DNA of 64,000 nucleotides from Coccinella septempunctata. Its lineage: Eukaryota > Arthropoda > Insecta > Coleoptera > Coccinellidae. The DNA is taken from contig NC_058195.1 of assembly GCF_907165205.1 (NCBI RefSeq), positions 27,796,936 through 27,860,935 of the forward strand, given 5' to 3'. The position numbers and the translations under genes are program-made. Every line of letters starts with the position of its first letter. Position 1 is the stretch's first letter. Positions 39,069-50,116 of this stretch are shown here, piece after piece. Under the pieces are notes generated by a model that worked only from the letters and a program-made list of their open reading frames with translations, searched no databases and was not told where the DNA came from.

Positions 39069-39840
39069 ATTACACTAGCAGGGCACTTTTATTTGTCTAT
39101 AGCCAATAGGTGAAAAAAAAAATGAATGGTGAGCTTTCGATCGGGATCAATATCGAAAAAATCCGTTGAGGTGCCCTACTAGTGTGATATTACACTAGCA
39201 GCGCACTCGTAATTACCTATAACCCGGTAACGGCAACTGGTAGAGAACAACGAATTGCAGATTTGAAAAGAGCAAAACACATATATCCCAAAAACTAGGC
39301 TGAGAAAAAATTCGTAAAGTATAAATGAGCAAAACGAAAGAACTGATGAGCAAAACGGAGCAAAACGAGGGCTTTCGATCGAAACCAATATCGGAAAGAT
39401 CCGTTGAGGTGCCCTGCTAGTGTAGATAATATTACACCAGCAGGGCACTTTTGATTATCTATATCTCGGTAACGGTAAGTTGTAGAGGAAAACTAATTGC
39501 AGATTTGAAAAGAGCAAAACGAGAGCAAAACGCGGATATCCCACAAGCTAGGTGAAGAAAAAAAAAATTTTCCTCTCTGAAAACTCGTAAAGTATAAATG
39601 AACAAAACGCACGGACTGGTGAGCAAAACGAGAGCTTTCGAATGATGCCAATATTGGAAAGATCCGTTTAGGTGCCCTGGTGGTGTAATATTACACCAGC
39701 AGGGCACTTTGAATTGTCTATAGCTCATTGTATATAGGTGAGCAAAATAAACTGAGTGTTGAGCAAAACGGAGCAAAATGAGCGCGAAAGGAGGGCATAA
39801 AAATCGTAAAAATTCTTTGAGGTGCCCTGCTAGTGTAATG
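39069..39840. repeat. Tandem array of four TIR mini-elements
   Basis: Four units lie head to tail: about 39070-39186, 39190-39424, 39432-39688 and 39691-39838. Each starts TTACACTAGCAGGGCAC and ends GTGCCCTGCTAGTGTAA (a 17-bp inverted pair), so every junction is a palindrome around TAATATTA. Interiors share ATTGCAGATTTGAAAAGAGC, GAGCAAAACG and TATCGGAAAGATCCGTTGAG but vary in length. A partial unit end (TCCGTTGAGGT) precedes the first. No coding content; sense or antisense frames across it (39459-39992) are chance. Confidence 0.85.
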
Positions 39841-40109
39841 CCGCTCAGCACAACAACGGGCGATGCTAGGGGTTCGCAGTCACGGATGCTTATCAAGATT
39901 TTTCGCCAAGAATTTGCAACAAAATACCAGCTTCTGCGGTTCCTCATTACAATGACCATCCAGATTCTGTTCAAACTTTCACAGATAAACACAATAGACC
40001 TGAAGTTATATTACTGAATAAAGATGATGATTATTTCAAGAGATTCGTTTTCCGGATATCCTATAAGTCATAATAAGTTCTGACTCTAGTTGTAGTGTAA
40101 TTATATAAA

Positions 40110-41884
40110 TTTCTTTTAGAAAAGATACCTAAATTGTTAGATGATCTAGATGAGGTTCCTTTCTCATATAGGGAGCCATACAAATAATCAATCTTTATTT
40201 CTGAAACCAACTGATCCAGAGGAAATTGTAAACATAATTTCGAAAATTAAAACTAAATTTTCTAGTGGCGTTGATAGTGTGCCAATGAATGTGATAAAAT
40301 TATGCACTGATGAAATTAAACATGTATTATCATACATTATAAATAATTCCTTTAAATATGGAATATTTCCTAGTAGATTAAAGTTTGCTTTAATCAAACC
40401 AATATATAAGAAGGGAAATGTGACTTTGATGGATAGTTATAGGCCAATAAGTTTGCTATCAAATTTTTCAAAAATATTCGAACATGCTTTTTGTGATAGA
40501 CTTCTCATGTTTTTGAATGGATGTAGTTCCTTTAATAGTTCACAACATGGATACTTGGGAGGTAGGTCAACCCAGTCAGCACTGAATCAATTTACTGAAG
40601 TAATAATTAAAATACTTGAAGAAGATAAACTAGGACTGGGAATATTTTTAGACTTAACTAGTGCATATGATTGTCTTTTTAGACAGTTCCTTTCAGTGAA
40701 ATTAGAAAAAATAGGTCTGAGAGGTTGTGTAAAGGACTGGATTGATTCCTATCTTTCAGGTCGCCAACAAAGTGTTTGTATCACTAACAACGGGAAAGAT
40801 TATAAGTCTGAGTTTGCTGAGTCGAAATTTGGTATACCACAGGGAAGTGTCCTAGGCCCGGTTTTATTCATTATTTTCATTAACGATCTGTGTACATTGG
40901 AGAGGGATTATTTCGATGCGATAACATGTTTTGTAGATGACACTAATGTCATTCTGGGGGATAGAGAGTTTAAATATCTGGAAACTAGAGCAGAATTGGC
41001 TTTCAAACAGTTAAAATCTTGGTTCACTGCTAACAAGTTGATAATTAATGATGAAAAAACTAAAGTAGTTTTATTCAGCACTCAGAGGTCTGTTAAGAGT
41101 AGAAATGATACTGTTCAAATTGATGGATTGAATATTAAAATTGAAGAGTCAACAAAATTTTTGGGAGTTTATATAGATCAGTACTTGAAGTGGACTTGTC
41201 ATATTGATTATTTATCAGGAAAGCTCTGTAGAATTGGATATGGCTTTCGTTTACTGTCAGATTATTTAGATTATAAGACCTTGAAGATAGTATATTATGC
41301 AAACTTTGAGTCTGTGTTAAGATATGGTATTGTTTGCTGGGGTTCTAGTTCAGAGGTGCGGAAATTATTTGTCATACAAAAGAGAATTTTGAGATTGTTG
41401 TCTAAATTAGGAGTTCTTGATTCATGTAGAGGAGTGTTTAAAAAAAATGGTATCTTGACAGTTTACGGTATTTATTTGTATGAATGCCTGATTTATTTCT
41501 TCAGAAACAAGGCCAGTTTTGCGATACATATGCCAGACCATAAATATGAGACAAGAACTCTAGATTTCAATTACCCTAAGCATAGGTTGACACTGACAGA
41601 AAAACATCCTTCATACAATGACATGTGTATTAGAGTTTATAATAGATTACCTAATGAAATTAAGAGAATTAATAATTTTAATTCATTTAAAAAGAAAGTA
41701 AAAGAAATGCTTATTAACTTAGAACCCTACTCTCTGCTAGAGTATTTTGATGTTCAGTAGGGGTAGGGAGTATTTTTGTTTGCGGTTTTTTGTTGACACT
41801 ATTTAGTTGTGTGTGTAGCATAAATGTATTTGTGCTGTACATGCTTCGAAATAAAGACTGTTATCTATCTATCTATCTATCTAT
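40110..41884 (+). mobile_element. LINE with open RT frame and (TATC)n tail
   Basis: A 5'-truncated LINE consisting of the RT ORF, a short 3' UTR and a TATCTATCTATCTATCTA tail at 41861-41884. The truncated copy at 17549-18540 has the same tail, so the microsatellite belongs to the element and serves as its 3' end. The endonuclease is not present on this strand upstream. Confidence 0.85.
40150..41760 (+). CDS. LINE reverse transcriptase, 536-aa open frame
   Basis: An unbroken frame from an internal ATG. RT motifs in order: ALIKPIYKKG, DSYRPISLLSNFSKIFE, QHGYLGGRSTQSALNQ, GIFLDLTSAYDCLFRQ (motif A Asp), SKFGIPQGSVLGPVLFIIFI (motif B, about residue 228) and CFVDDTNVIL (motif C, about 261, FVDD in place of the more common YADD), followed by thumb and C-terminal regions ending EPYSLLEYFDVQ. 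The enzyme would prime reverse transcription from nicked target DNA. The N-terminal endonuclease is missing, so the copy cannot move alone. An intact frame suggests fairly recent insertion into the chitinase intron. Confidence 0.85.
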   Translation: MRFLSHIGSHTNNQSLFLKPTDPEEIVNIISKIKTKFSSGVDSVPMNVIKLCTDEIKHVLSYIINNSFKYGIFPSRLKFALIKPIYKKGNVTLMDSYRPISLLSNFSKIFEHAFCDRLLMFLNGCSSFNSSQHGYLGGRSTQSALNQFTEVIIKILEEDKLGLGIFLDLTSAYDCLFRQFLSVKLEKIGLRGCVKDWIDSYLSGRQQSVCITNNGKDYKSEFAESKFGIPQGSVLGPVLFIIFINDLCTLERDYFDAITCFVDDTNVILGDREFKYLETRAELAFKQLKSWFTANKLIINDEKTKVVLFSTQRSVKSRNDTVQIDGLNIKIEESTKFLGVYIDQYLKWTCHIDYLSGKLCRIGYGFRLLSDYLDYKTLKIVYYANFESVLRYGIVCWGSSSEVRKLFVIQKRILRLLSKLGVLDSCRGVFKKNGILTVYGIYLYECLIYFFRNKASFAIHMPDHKYETRTLDFNYPKHRLTLTEKHPSYNDMCIRVYNRLPNEIKRINNFNSFKKKVKEMLINLEPYSLLEYFDVQ

Positions 41885-42835
41885 AGTTTTATACAACAAG
41901 TGAGTTAAATGAATGAACAAACAACCCACGAGCCCGCAGGTCGAGTAGGGTTTATTTCTTCCATAATAAATAAACATTTATAACCCACGCGTTTTATTCA
42001 AAATTTTATTCCATTTTGACTAAAAAGAGCAATATGACGTTAATCCAGTTATTCAGGTTATGCTCACGAATGTATTTCACTTGTGAATAGAAAACATTTT
42101 ATTTCACTGAATGGATAAAAGTCAACTTACCCATTGCTATTTGTTGTATAATGTCGTCTTTATATATGTCAAAATGAAATAAGGATTATTTATAGAACAA
42201 GTGAGTTAAATGCATAGTCATATAGACATGGACTGTGCCTTCCTTTATATCTATGCATGAAATACGGTCAAAAAAAGTGACAGAGAGAAAAGTACGTCGG
42301 GCATGCAGTTGTCTTTTTCTAGAATTTTGATTGGTCCACACTCACCTCTATGTGAATAAAAAAGAGACAGGTAAATGCCTGACGATCATTTCTCTCTTTT
42401 TATAAAAAGGACATTTTCATGCTGACATTGCTCAGTCCATGTCTCTATGTCTATGGTTAAATGAAAGTTTATTCATTCGAACAAATAAACCAACTTGCCC
42501 TTCAGGCTCGTGGATTGAACTTTCTCCTCGTGAATAAACATTTATAAATCACGTGTTGAATAAAAATTTTATTCCACTTGATTAGGAACATTAGGATTCA
42601 AATGATAATACTTTCCAGATAATTATCTAATCTATGAAATGACATGAAAGGTATCGTTTTGATTGATTGTTGCTAGGGCATCATTCAATCCATAGCAACA
42701 AGAGCAAGATGATGTTTATCCAGTTATTCTCATGTGGTTTTATTTCATTTAATGGATAAACGTCAACTTACCCTTGTTGCTATGAGTTGAATAATGTCGT
42801 CTTTAAGAACGAAAAAGAAAAATATCATTTTACAG
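41885..42835. other. Rest of chitinase intron 1, with a dispersed direct repeat
   Basis: Two related blocks (about 41925-42175 and 42475-42800) share AATAAACATTTATAA, CCAGTTATTC, ATGGATAAACGTCAACTTAC and ATAATGTCGTCTTTA in the same order, so they are direct copies of an unnamed repeat. A small TIR element lies between them. The acceptor TTTTACAG ends at 42835. Confidence 0.6.
42213..42455. mobile_element. MITE, 243 bp, with 8-bp target duplication
   Basis: Inverted ends CATAGTCATATAGACATGGA and CATAGACATAGAGACATGGA, flanked by GTTAAATG at both sides (42205-42212 and 42456-42463). Eight-base duplications suggest a hAT-type transposase. No coding content. Confidence 0.8.
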
Positions 42836-43066
42836 GTTCATACAATCCATGAATTATGAAGTGGCGCAGCTCGACCTAGATGGTATTGACTTGGACTGGG
42901 AATTCCCAAATAATTTGTTTCGACGAGATAGGGACAATTTTATAGACTTGTTGAAAAACATCAGACAAAACATAAATAACTCTGTCCGAAAATATTTGAT
43001 ATCTGTAGCAGTAGCCGCTCCGATAACGATAGTGGAAATATCATATGATGTTCCTGAAATAAGTAG
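42836..43066 (+). CDS. GH18 chitinase, coding exon 2 (catalytic motif)
   Basis: Residues 128-204 and part of 205. Contains LDLDGIDLDWEFP, the family signature DxxDxDxE with the catalytic acid Glu150 and both supporting Asp residues intact. FIQSMNYEVAQ precedes it as the usual helix. The acceptor is TTTTACAG (42835); the chosen donor GTAGGT at 43067 is the one that keeps phase 2 with exon 3. SVAVAAP corresponds to the next barrel strand. The active site appears functional. Confidence 0.9.
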
Positions 43067-43571
43067 GTAGGTATTTAAAACTGCTTTAATTAATTGACCG
43101 CCTATAGCATTATGATGCTATACCTACATACACAGTTAGTTTTAAGTAGGTAACGCCTCAATTATCGTGGAAACGGATCACACGATTTTTATAGATTTTG
43201 GTTTACAAGGATTTTGTGATATGGATTATATTATGATGGGATTTACATCGTTTTCTGATCCTTCTTTTTAACGGGAATAATAATGAACTTCGTTATTTCA
43301 AATGAATTTTTATGAACATTTTTTGTCTTTTGAAATCTTTAATAAATACTGAATGTTTTTTATGTGAGGTTCACTTTACCTGAATGCCAGTATTTCGGAG
43401 TTATAGCTACAATCAAACTATCTTCGCCGAAGATAAAATCCTACGTTCAAGGAATGAAAAGTGGAGAGAGAGAGATAACACCTCTGCCTGATAAACAATT
43501 CATTACAGACTACGAGGCGAAGTAATATAAAAATTATATTGTCAGGCGAAGTACGATAGCTGGGCATTATA

Positions 43572-43720
43572 CAGGGTGTTCCACACTGGAGAAATGATTC
43601 GATATCTTCCAAATTTTATATGAAGATATAATCCAGTAGTTAGAAATGTTTTCAAATGCCAATGACTTCTTGTTGTACCGGAAATGGCACTAAATTTCTT
43701 ATTTCAAATGGAACACCCTA
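43572..43720. mobile_element. Mariner-type MITE, about 149 bp
   Basis: CAGGGTGTTCCACACTGG at the left and an inverted GGAACACCCTA at the right, flanked by TA. No coding content. Confidence 0.65.
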
Positions 43721-43835
43721 TATATTATGACAATTTCGGATATATCTTTAAATTCAACATTCATTTTTTTGCTACGAAGTTTGTTCAAAAAAAATCTTTG
43801 TGCTAATACGCGAAGACAAACAAAAAGGCCGGTTC

Positions 43836-44650
43836 CCAATTTATGGCTTTGGACAAATTGATGGGAAGGGACAACTATAGCGAATGGAAATTTGCTATGA
43901 AAGCACTCCTGGAATTAGATGATCTGTGGAATGGAGTCTGTGGTACCGAAACAGACGAAAAGAAAGACAAAGGGACACCGAGTAATATTCGATAAGAATG
44001 GTGCAAAAATTTTGAATCATAAAAACCATCTAATAGCAAGAGGTTTTTAAACCAATGGAATTTACATTTTCAACACGGTTCAATCAAACAGAGCGTACGT
44101 CTGTGTAAAACCCGTAGATAGAGAAGATACCGCATTGCGCAGCTACGGAGGAGAGCTCTCTGTGTCCAACATCAACTTGTTTTTGTTTACGTTTACCCCA
44201 ATCCGAATTTATCTTTTTCGACATATTTGCCACAAATTACACAGTTTCCTGGCATGCCGACAACAAAATTCTAAATTCTAAAGTCGTAAAACGAACGAGA
44301 AACACTATTGAATCGAACACAAATAGGATAATTAACATTCAAATATTGGGGTAAACGTAAACGAACATGGAGTAGATGCACAGTAAATGTCAACAAAAAC
44401 ATAGAGATGTTGTACACACTTTTCTTGTTGTTTACGTTATCTTCTCCTTCCTCTATCTACGGTAAAACCCGAGGAGAATTGATGGAATCGCAGGTTAGGA
44501 CATCTCAACTTAAGATCTATGCATCCCAAATGTCACTTGTAATAGACAAGAACTTCAAGATGTCAACAGCACCATGTTCATCATGTATTGAAGGAAAGCA
44601 AAGAAAACAGCCTTTCCAAACAAGTCAAACACAATCTAAAAGGCCATTGG
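43836..44650 (+). pseudogene. copia Gag and pre-integrase fragments
   Basis: MALDKLMGRDNYSEWKFAMK then ALLELDDLWNGV is the typical copia Gag N-terminus. After the MITE at 44113-44461, SSCIEGKQRKQPFQTSQTQS is the zinc-binding pre-integrase block (CxxCxxGK). The segments between are deleted and frames are broken. Confidence 0.8.
44113..44461. mobile_element. MITE, 349 bp, with 8-bp target duplication GTAAAACC
   Basis: Inverted ends CGTAGATAGAG...CTATCTACG, flanked by GTAAAACC (44105-44112 and 44462-44469). The interior contains TTGTTTACGTTTACC-type words in both orientations. No coding frame. Insertion interrupts the copia element. Confidence 0.8.
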
Positions 44651-44651
44651 A

Positions 44652-44676
44652 ATTAATAATAATAATAATAATAATA
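44652..44676 (+). repeat. (AAT)n tract at the edge of an R2/R4-type LINE
   Basis: About eight AAT repeats immediately upstream of the LINE. Dong elements of the R4 clade are known to insert into (TAA)n tracts, so this may be the target site or a remnant of it. Confidence 0.75.
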
Positions 44677-46478
44677 GGCAGTAATGTCTCACCTGCCTGG
44701 CAGCTATCTAGTAGATGGCCCGCCGGTTAGCCATCGTTACGACGTAGACGGTGCAGCCAGCCACGCCTGCTGTCCGCAGTCCCATTCTGCTCCCATTTCT
44801 CTACCCCTCACCCAAACCGAGACGTCGGTGGCAGGATGTTGAGAAAGCGGGCTCCTGCTGCAAAATAAGCTACAGCTCCAAAGCAACAACAGCCACCAAC
44901 GAGTCCAATCCAATTGCCGACTCGAACCGCTGAAGGTGCTGCGCAGGTTATTCAGCCAGTGCTCACCCAAGCGGGGTTAGTAAGAAAGCTCATGAAGTGG
45001 ACAACGTCCATGAATGAAACTATTGCGCGCATATAGAACTCCATCACGGGACTAGGGCAGAACACGAACAACTATAGGAAAAGGCTCCATGAGGAATTCT
45101 GCAACGCCTACCCAAATCTCAATGTCACTGAACAACGGGTGGCAGAAATTAACTAATACCAATGGCCCGAATCGACGCAATTAAACAAGAACTTCAGCGT
45201 CCGCTAACAATAGAGAGCAACTGATGAAATTCACATGCCTGGGCAACAACAGCCCAGAAGAAAATGACGCTGAAAGACCATGTTGCAATCCAAGTGAGCC
45301 GGAACACCAGGACGATAGGGAAGAGCTCCACCGACAAGTTGACTCTGAGATGAGGAGATACTTCGGCGAACTGGAAGGAACAGATCCTCTTCATCGAATA
45401 GCACCTCCCCGACTCAAAACATTCAAGAAATTGTCACTCATAATCGACATCTTGAATAAGGACGTTTTACCTGAGTACCTACAGAACGGAAGTTCATTGG
45501 AATATCTGCATCTAGTTTTTTACTGTGCAGCGCTAACGACAGCTAAATCATAGGGGCAAAAATTCGCCGAACGAACCACGATGGTCCAAAATTACACAAA
45601 TTACATACGCCACCAAGGCAGAAACGTCTTCAGCACAAAACAGAGAGACTAAGAAGAGACATTAGACGACTGACGGAGTACTTAATTGGGAATTGCGGAA
45701 GAAAGGTTGTGAAAGCTGCCAAAGAAATCATGGACAGAAACAGAACAAACACAGAACGAGAGACGGAGAATGCTACAGCTCACCACTGCCTCGACACTCT
45801 GAAGCAAAAGTTAAGTCTGTATGCAGAACGCCTGAGGAGATATAGAAGCAATTATAGCCGGAAAAGGGATTCGAAAAGTCGGAAGAAACTTTCTACCTGT
45901 CACTCAAATCGTCTGATGGGGAAAATGGAAAGTTACCACCACAGGAAGCCATTGAAAAATTCTGGACCGAACAATTATCAACGAAACCTCAATTCAATGG
46001 AGATACCGGATGGATTGAAGATGAAAAGTCTGAAGCTATAAAATATGAGCCGATGCAACATGACCTGATCACAATTGAAGAAGTTAAATCAGATATCAGA
46101 AGACTACACAACTGGAAAACACCAGGGCCTGATGGATTACAGAACTTCTGGATCAAGAAACTTTGGATCATGTATGACAAATTGACCTCCGCAGTAAATG
46201 ATGTCATTGAAAATCCTGAAAGAATACCAATATTCCTCACCTATGGCACAACGTACCTGTTACCTAGAGAACAAAGGAATACAGAAGACCCATCCAAATA
46301 TCGACCAATCACATGTCTTCCAACGATTTACAAATTAATCACATCGTGCATTCCAACCATTGCGAAAGGAATAACATCATCGCCATGCAACAAAAAGGAT
46401 GCACCAAAGACAGCCGCGGGTGCAAAGAACAGCTAATAATTGATTCAGTTATCTGCAATCGAGCGTTCTCCAAGCGAA
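44677..46478 (+). pseudogene. R2/R4 (Dong)-type LINE, internally decayed
   Basis: Plus-strand pieces: EFCNAYPNLNVTEQRVAEI (about 45090-45150), LEGTDPLHRIAPPRLKTFKK and LNKDVLPEYL (45224-45553), an Arg/Lys-rich segment (45709-46041) and the RT start ITIEEVKSDIRRLHNWKTPG, PDGLQNFWIKKLW, TYLLPREQRNTEDPSKYRPI, TCLPTIYKLITS (46053-46436). HNWKxPGPDGxxNFW and RPITCLPTxYK are signatures of the R2/R4 group with a restriction-like endonuclease. Several shifts and stops occur, and the catalytic RT motif, thumb and endonuclease are absent. It sits inside the copia element. Confidence 0.75.
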
Positions 46479-46483
46479 GGAAT

Positions 46484-47209
46484 CTTCGAATGGTGAAGTT
46501 AATAGATTTCTTGGATTGGAAATAACCAAAACATCAGAAGCACTTAAGATAACTCAAGGAAATTATATCGAAAAACTTTTGAGTCATTTCAATATGTCGG
46601 AATGCAAGGGTGTATTCACACCAATTCTAACAGAATTCAGTGTAGATCCATCAAGTACCTACTTGCTGAATCAACAAATTTCCCATATAGAAATTAAATC
46701 GGATCTCTGATGTATCTAGCCTGCACATCAAGACCGGACATTATGTATCCTGTATAATACCCTAATAGATATCTGGATAAACCCAACAAAGAACTAGTTA
46801 CTGCTGGGAAAATAATTTTAAGATATTTGAAGTCTACAACGGACAGAGGACTTGTATACAGAAAAGGACCAGAAAAACTGGAAGCTTATTCAGATGCAGA
46901 TTTGGCTGGCGATCGAAGTGACAGAAAAAGCACTAGTGGATCCGTAGTACTTTATGGAGGAAATCCAATCAGCTGGTTCTCGAAGAAGCAGACTTGCGTG
47001 ACACTATCGACAGCAGAGGCGGAATATGTGGCAGCTGCAACCAGTTCCCACGAACGCGCTAAGCACATAGACATAAAAGAACATTTCATTAAAGACTTGA
47101 CTGATAAAGGAATAATAACTATAAAATATGTGAACACAAATGATAATTTAGCAGATTTTTTGACAAAACCCCTTTGCAAAGAGGAGTTTGTAAACATCAT
47201 AGAGTGTTA
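46484..47209 (+). pseudogene. copia RT end and RNase H
   Basis: VNRFLGLEITKTSEALKITQ opens the block; a shift follows near 46700 (LMYLACTSRPDIMY). The frame 46827-47209 reads KLEAYSDADLAGDRSDRKST, SGSVVLYGGNPISWFSKKQT and LSTAEAEYVAAATSSHE, the copia RNase H with its catalytic D and E. An in-frame deletion then joins directly to RAKHIDIKEHFIKDL, and the C-terminus reads NDNLADFLTKPL. Followed by the polypurine tract of the element. Confidence 0.85.
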
Positions 47210-47285
47210 GGAACGATTGTAAAACTTCTGTTGGTAAAAGTGTTCAAATCGAGGGAGAGTGTTGGAAATAAAAAGACAGAGCAGG

Positions 47286-47690
47286 TCGGCTTAAAGATGA
47301 ACCTAAGCATAACAAAGGTATTAACTGAAGAGAATATTTAAGTGGAAATAGATGGTAATAAGATCGAGTAAGTTAACGAATATGTATACCTCGGACATAC
47401 AATAACACTGGGCAAACAGAACCAAACTGCAGAAATCACGAGAAGAATCCGTATGACCTGGGCCGCAGTAGGAAAATTAATGAATGTTCCGGAAAATCCA
47501 AAAATTCCCATAAATTTGAGGAGAAAAGTATTCAATATCTGTATACTTTCTGTTCTGACCTACGGTGTAGAAACGATGACACTCACAGTCCACTCAGCAA
47601 ATCGCAAATGAGCAAATGAGAACGACACAGAGATCTATTCTCTGCCTTGCTTACAACAAAGGTCCTATCTGCAAAATATGATTAATGTAA
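47286..47690 (+). pseudogene. RTE-type LINE fragment (RT thumb region)
   Basis: The plus strand reads VGLKMNLSITKVLT, a stop, then EYVYLGHTITLGKQNQTAEI, TRRIRMTWAAVGKL and LTYGVETMTLTVHSANR. VGLKMN..KTKVM and YVYLGQ.I are hallmarks of RTE-like LINEs downstream of the catalytic motif. No ends are recognisable. Confidence 0.75.
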
Positions 47691-48927
47691 TGTAAAACAT
47701 CTAGTAACCAGGAAGAGATAAATCAAGATTATGTTTTTCAATCAAGTTCTATTCTTCGACATAATATTTACAATAAAATATGAAGAGTTTGTTGAAATAC
47801 TATCTGTTATAGAACGAAAAGAAAGAAAAAAATCGGATTTTCTCAAAGCCTAAATTTTGCAGGTAGGACCTTTCATGTTAAGACGGCAGTATTGAAAGGC
47901 CTATGTTATAACGATATCCTTGAGAGACCATATAAGGTGGAGGATGTAGGATAGCGGAAATGAAATGAGCCTGGGTGGAATATGTGGCTCGGTAGGAAGA
48001 CGATAATGGACTAAGAGGATTATAGATTTAAGACCACGAGAACATAAACGAAGTGTTTAAGGAAGGAGTTTAAACCACTGGACTTGCTCGCCATCTATAT
48101 AAGGCGTAAAGGGTGAAAGACTACCACGACGTGGGGTGTTGCCAGAACACTTGAACGATCAGTAAAAGTTACGATTATTACAATAGTTTCTAATTTCGTC
48201 GAAAAGATGGCAGCACTTAGAACTGCTTCTTTCAATTTCATCAGTATACGAATTGTAGCCATTGGCGACACTTTTCGAGAAATTTTTTTATACTGAAATT
48301 CATAGAGGAGATAGGTAATTTCCCCTCGGAAAGTTAATAACATTGATGAATTTGTCCTTCAATGAAAAAAAAATTGGTTGGTTTGATGAATAAAAAGATT
48401 TCTGACTTTCCGAGATGACGAACTGTGAATTGAATTGTAATGAAAAAAACCCCATATAAATTAGTGGTTTCTGACCATTCATTTTCTCCTATTGAACTGA
48501 CCACTAAAATAGTGTAGAAACCTCTCAAGTCGCTACTGTGTCTTCCTGACAGGTCATTCACTAGATACCAGCCAAGCCAGACATTAATATTATACATATA
48601 CAGTAAAGACGATTAGAGCAGATGCTCAAAATGTATTATTTCAACCTCCTCGAAGATAATAAAAATGACGTACCTATGATATTCATTAGGTATATTCCGA
48701 ATTATCTTTTCCCAATCGAATATGAAATTTTACCCGAAATTATTCTTACCTATGATATATATTATAAGATAGTTGTGAGTCCAAGGGTGCTTTTCGTAAC
48801 TTATCATTCTGGATATCCGTTACATCCAAAAATACAAACCCCAACCCAAAAATCAACTGAATGGGTAGTTGAAAAAATATTTATTGTGGAAGCATGATGT
48901 TTTTTTGTAATTATTTCTTCGTTTCAG
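47691..48927. other. Rest of chitinase intron 2, nothing recognised
   Basis: AT-rich sequence with short domainless frames only (for example 48622-48897, plus). It ends in the polypyrimidine-AG acceptor TTCGTTTCAG at 48927. Confidence 0.55.
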
Positions 48928-49143
48928 ACTTGTAGACTTTGTCAACCTGATGTCTTATGACTACAATTTTTACTCTATACTCACACCATGGACTGGTATG
49001 AATGCTCCTTTATATGCTCGATCCAAGGACTTCTTCTACTTCAAGACCCAAAATATCAACTATACATCTAACTATTGGTTGAGAAAAGGCATGGCAAAAG
49101 AAAAAATCAATATTGGATTGCCCGTATATGCCCACACTTATAA
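48928..49143 (+). CDS. GH18 chitinase, coding exon 3
   Basis: Completes residue 205 and gives 206-276 plus two bases. LVDFVNLMSYDYNFY is the conserved (V/I)(D)F(I/V)N(L/V)M(S/T)YD strand in front of the substrate cleft, PWTGMNAPLYARS is the usual segment after it, and KINIGLPVYAHTYK the following strand. Starts after acceptor TTTCAG; donor GTGAGT at 49144; phase 2 on both sides. Confidence 0.9.
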
Positions 49144-49182
49144 GTGAGTAGTGATAGGAGTCAGAATATGCTACTCATAAAC

Positions 49183-49542
49183 CTGCGTTTACATTAGCGA
49201 AATTTCCCTCGCGAAATAATTGCGCGAGGAAATTTCGCCTAGTGTAGATGCCTCCCTCACCGCGAGGAATTGCGGGGCGAGGGTCCTCGCTGCGAGCCAC
49301 AGGTCTGTCGGTTTTTGTCAGCGCATCAAATTGGGTTTCGCTCATCGAATTTCGCATAGTGTAAGCGTGGTACACAATCTCCGTACTGACTGCGAAACAA
49401 AAACTGAAGGCGGCTCGCTCCACTCGCGAAAGATTTTGCTCTTAATTGCGCTTTGTTTTGGGAACTGCGAAATTTCACTCGATGCGAGTAATTGATGCCC
49501 GAGTGATTTTCGCGAGGAAATTTCGCTAATGTAAACGCAGCA
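49183..49542. mobile_element. GC-richer TIR element (MITE), about 360 bp
   Basis: CTGCGTTTACATTAGCGAAA at the left is inverted at the right (TTTCGCTAATGTAAACGCAG), with arms of roughly 33 bp. Inside, TTTCGC/GCGAAA words repeat. No transposase code. Superfamily not determined. Confidence 0.7.
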
Positions 49543-50116
49543 GATTGTTCAGAATCGCGAATGAAGTTGTACAGGCTGGTCAAATTTCGATGTTTCAGCA
49601 CTACAGCTTTTAAACCAGTGGAGATAGACAAAATCTGATCCCATTCTCGTTCTCTTTTTCTGAGAAACTAACAAGAGTAGTAGTCATTTCTGGCCACCTT
49701 CTTTTGTTTTCGAGTTATAAGCGAAAATTGTAAAAATGGTGATTTCGAAATAAATTTATATCTCCGCTAATACTCTGAAATTAAAACATTATACAGGCAC
49801 TTTTTCAAGTAGAATTCAGTGGCGTGCTTGTCAGTTTAGCAGGATTTTGAATTACTAAGTTATGACCCAAAGTTATGTTTTTTTAGATGGGAACACTAGA
49901 TTTCTGTGCAATTTTTTGAAAGCTTAATTTTAACTGATTTCAAAAATATATAACACTGTATGATTCGTGTCGATATAAATAATAGAAAATGGTCAAAAAC
50001 CTTTTTTCTCAATATTTCTCTGGTTTGAACTTTTGACGAGCACAGAAAATAGAGCTTCCTATAACAAGAACAGTCTCCTTCCGGCAATGTCATTCTTTCC
50101 ATATATGTAAGCCGGC

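Larger units (their letters stand above)
43835..47285 (+). mobile_element. Ty1/copia-type LTR element remnant, split by two insertions
   Basis: Pieces in order: Gag start (43836-44110), pre-integrase zinc region (44470-44650), RT end and RNase H (46484-47209), polypurine tract GAGGGAGAG (47251-47259) and the start of a 3' LTR (TGTTGGAAAT, 47260). A MITE and an R2/R4-type LINE interrupt it, and the protease, integrase core and most of RT are missing. The LTR is cut off near 47285 by an RTE fragment. Confidence 0.85.

Noticed and set aside
39459..39992. 177-codon minus frame across the mini-element array
   Set aside because: The frame runs through repeat units and their palindromic junctions; no domain, composition follows the repeats.
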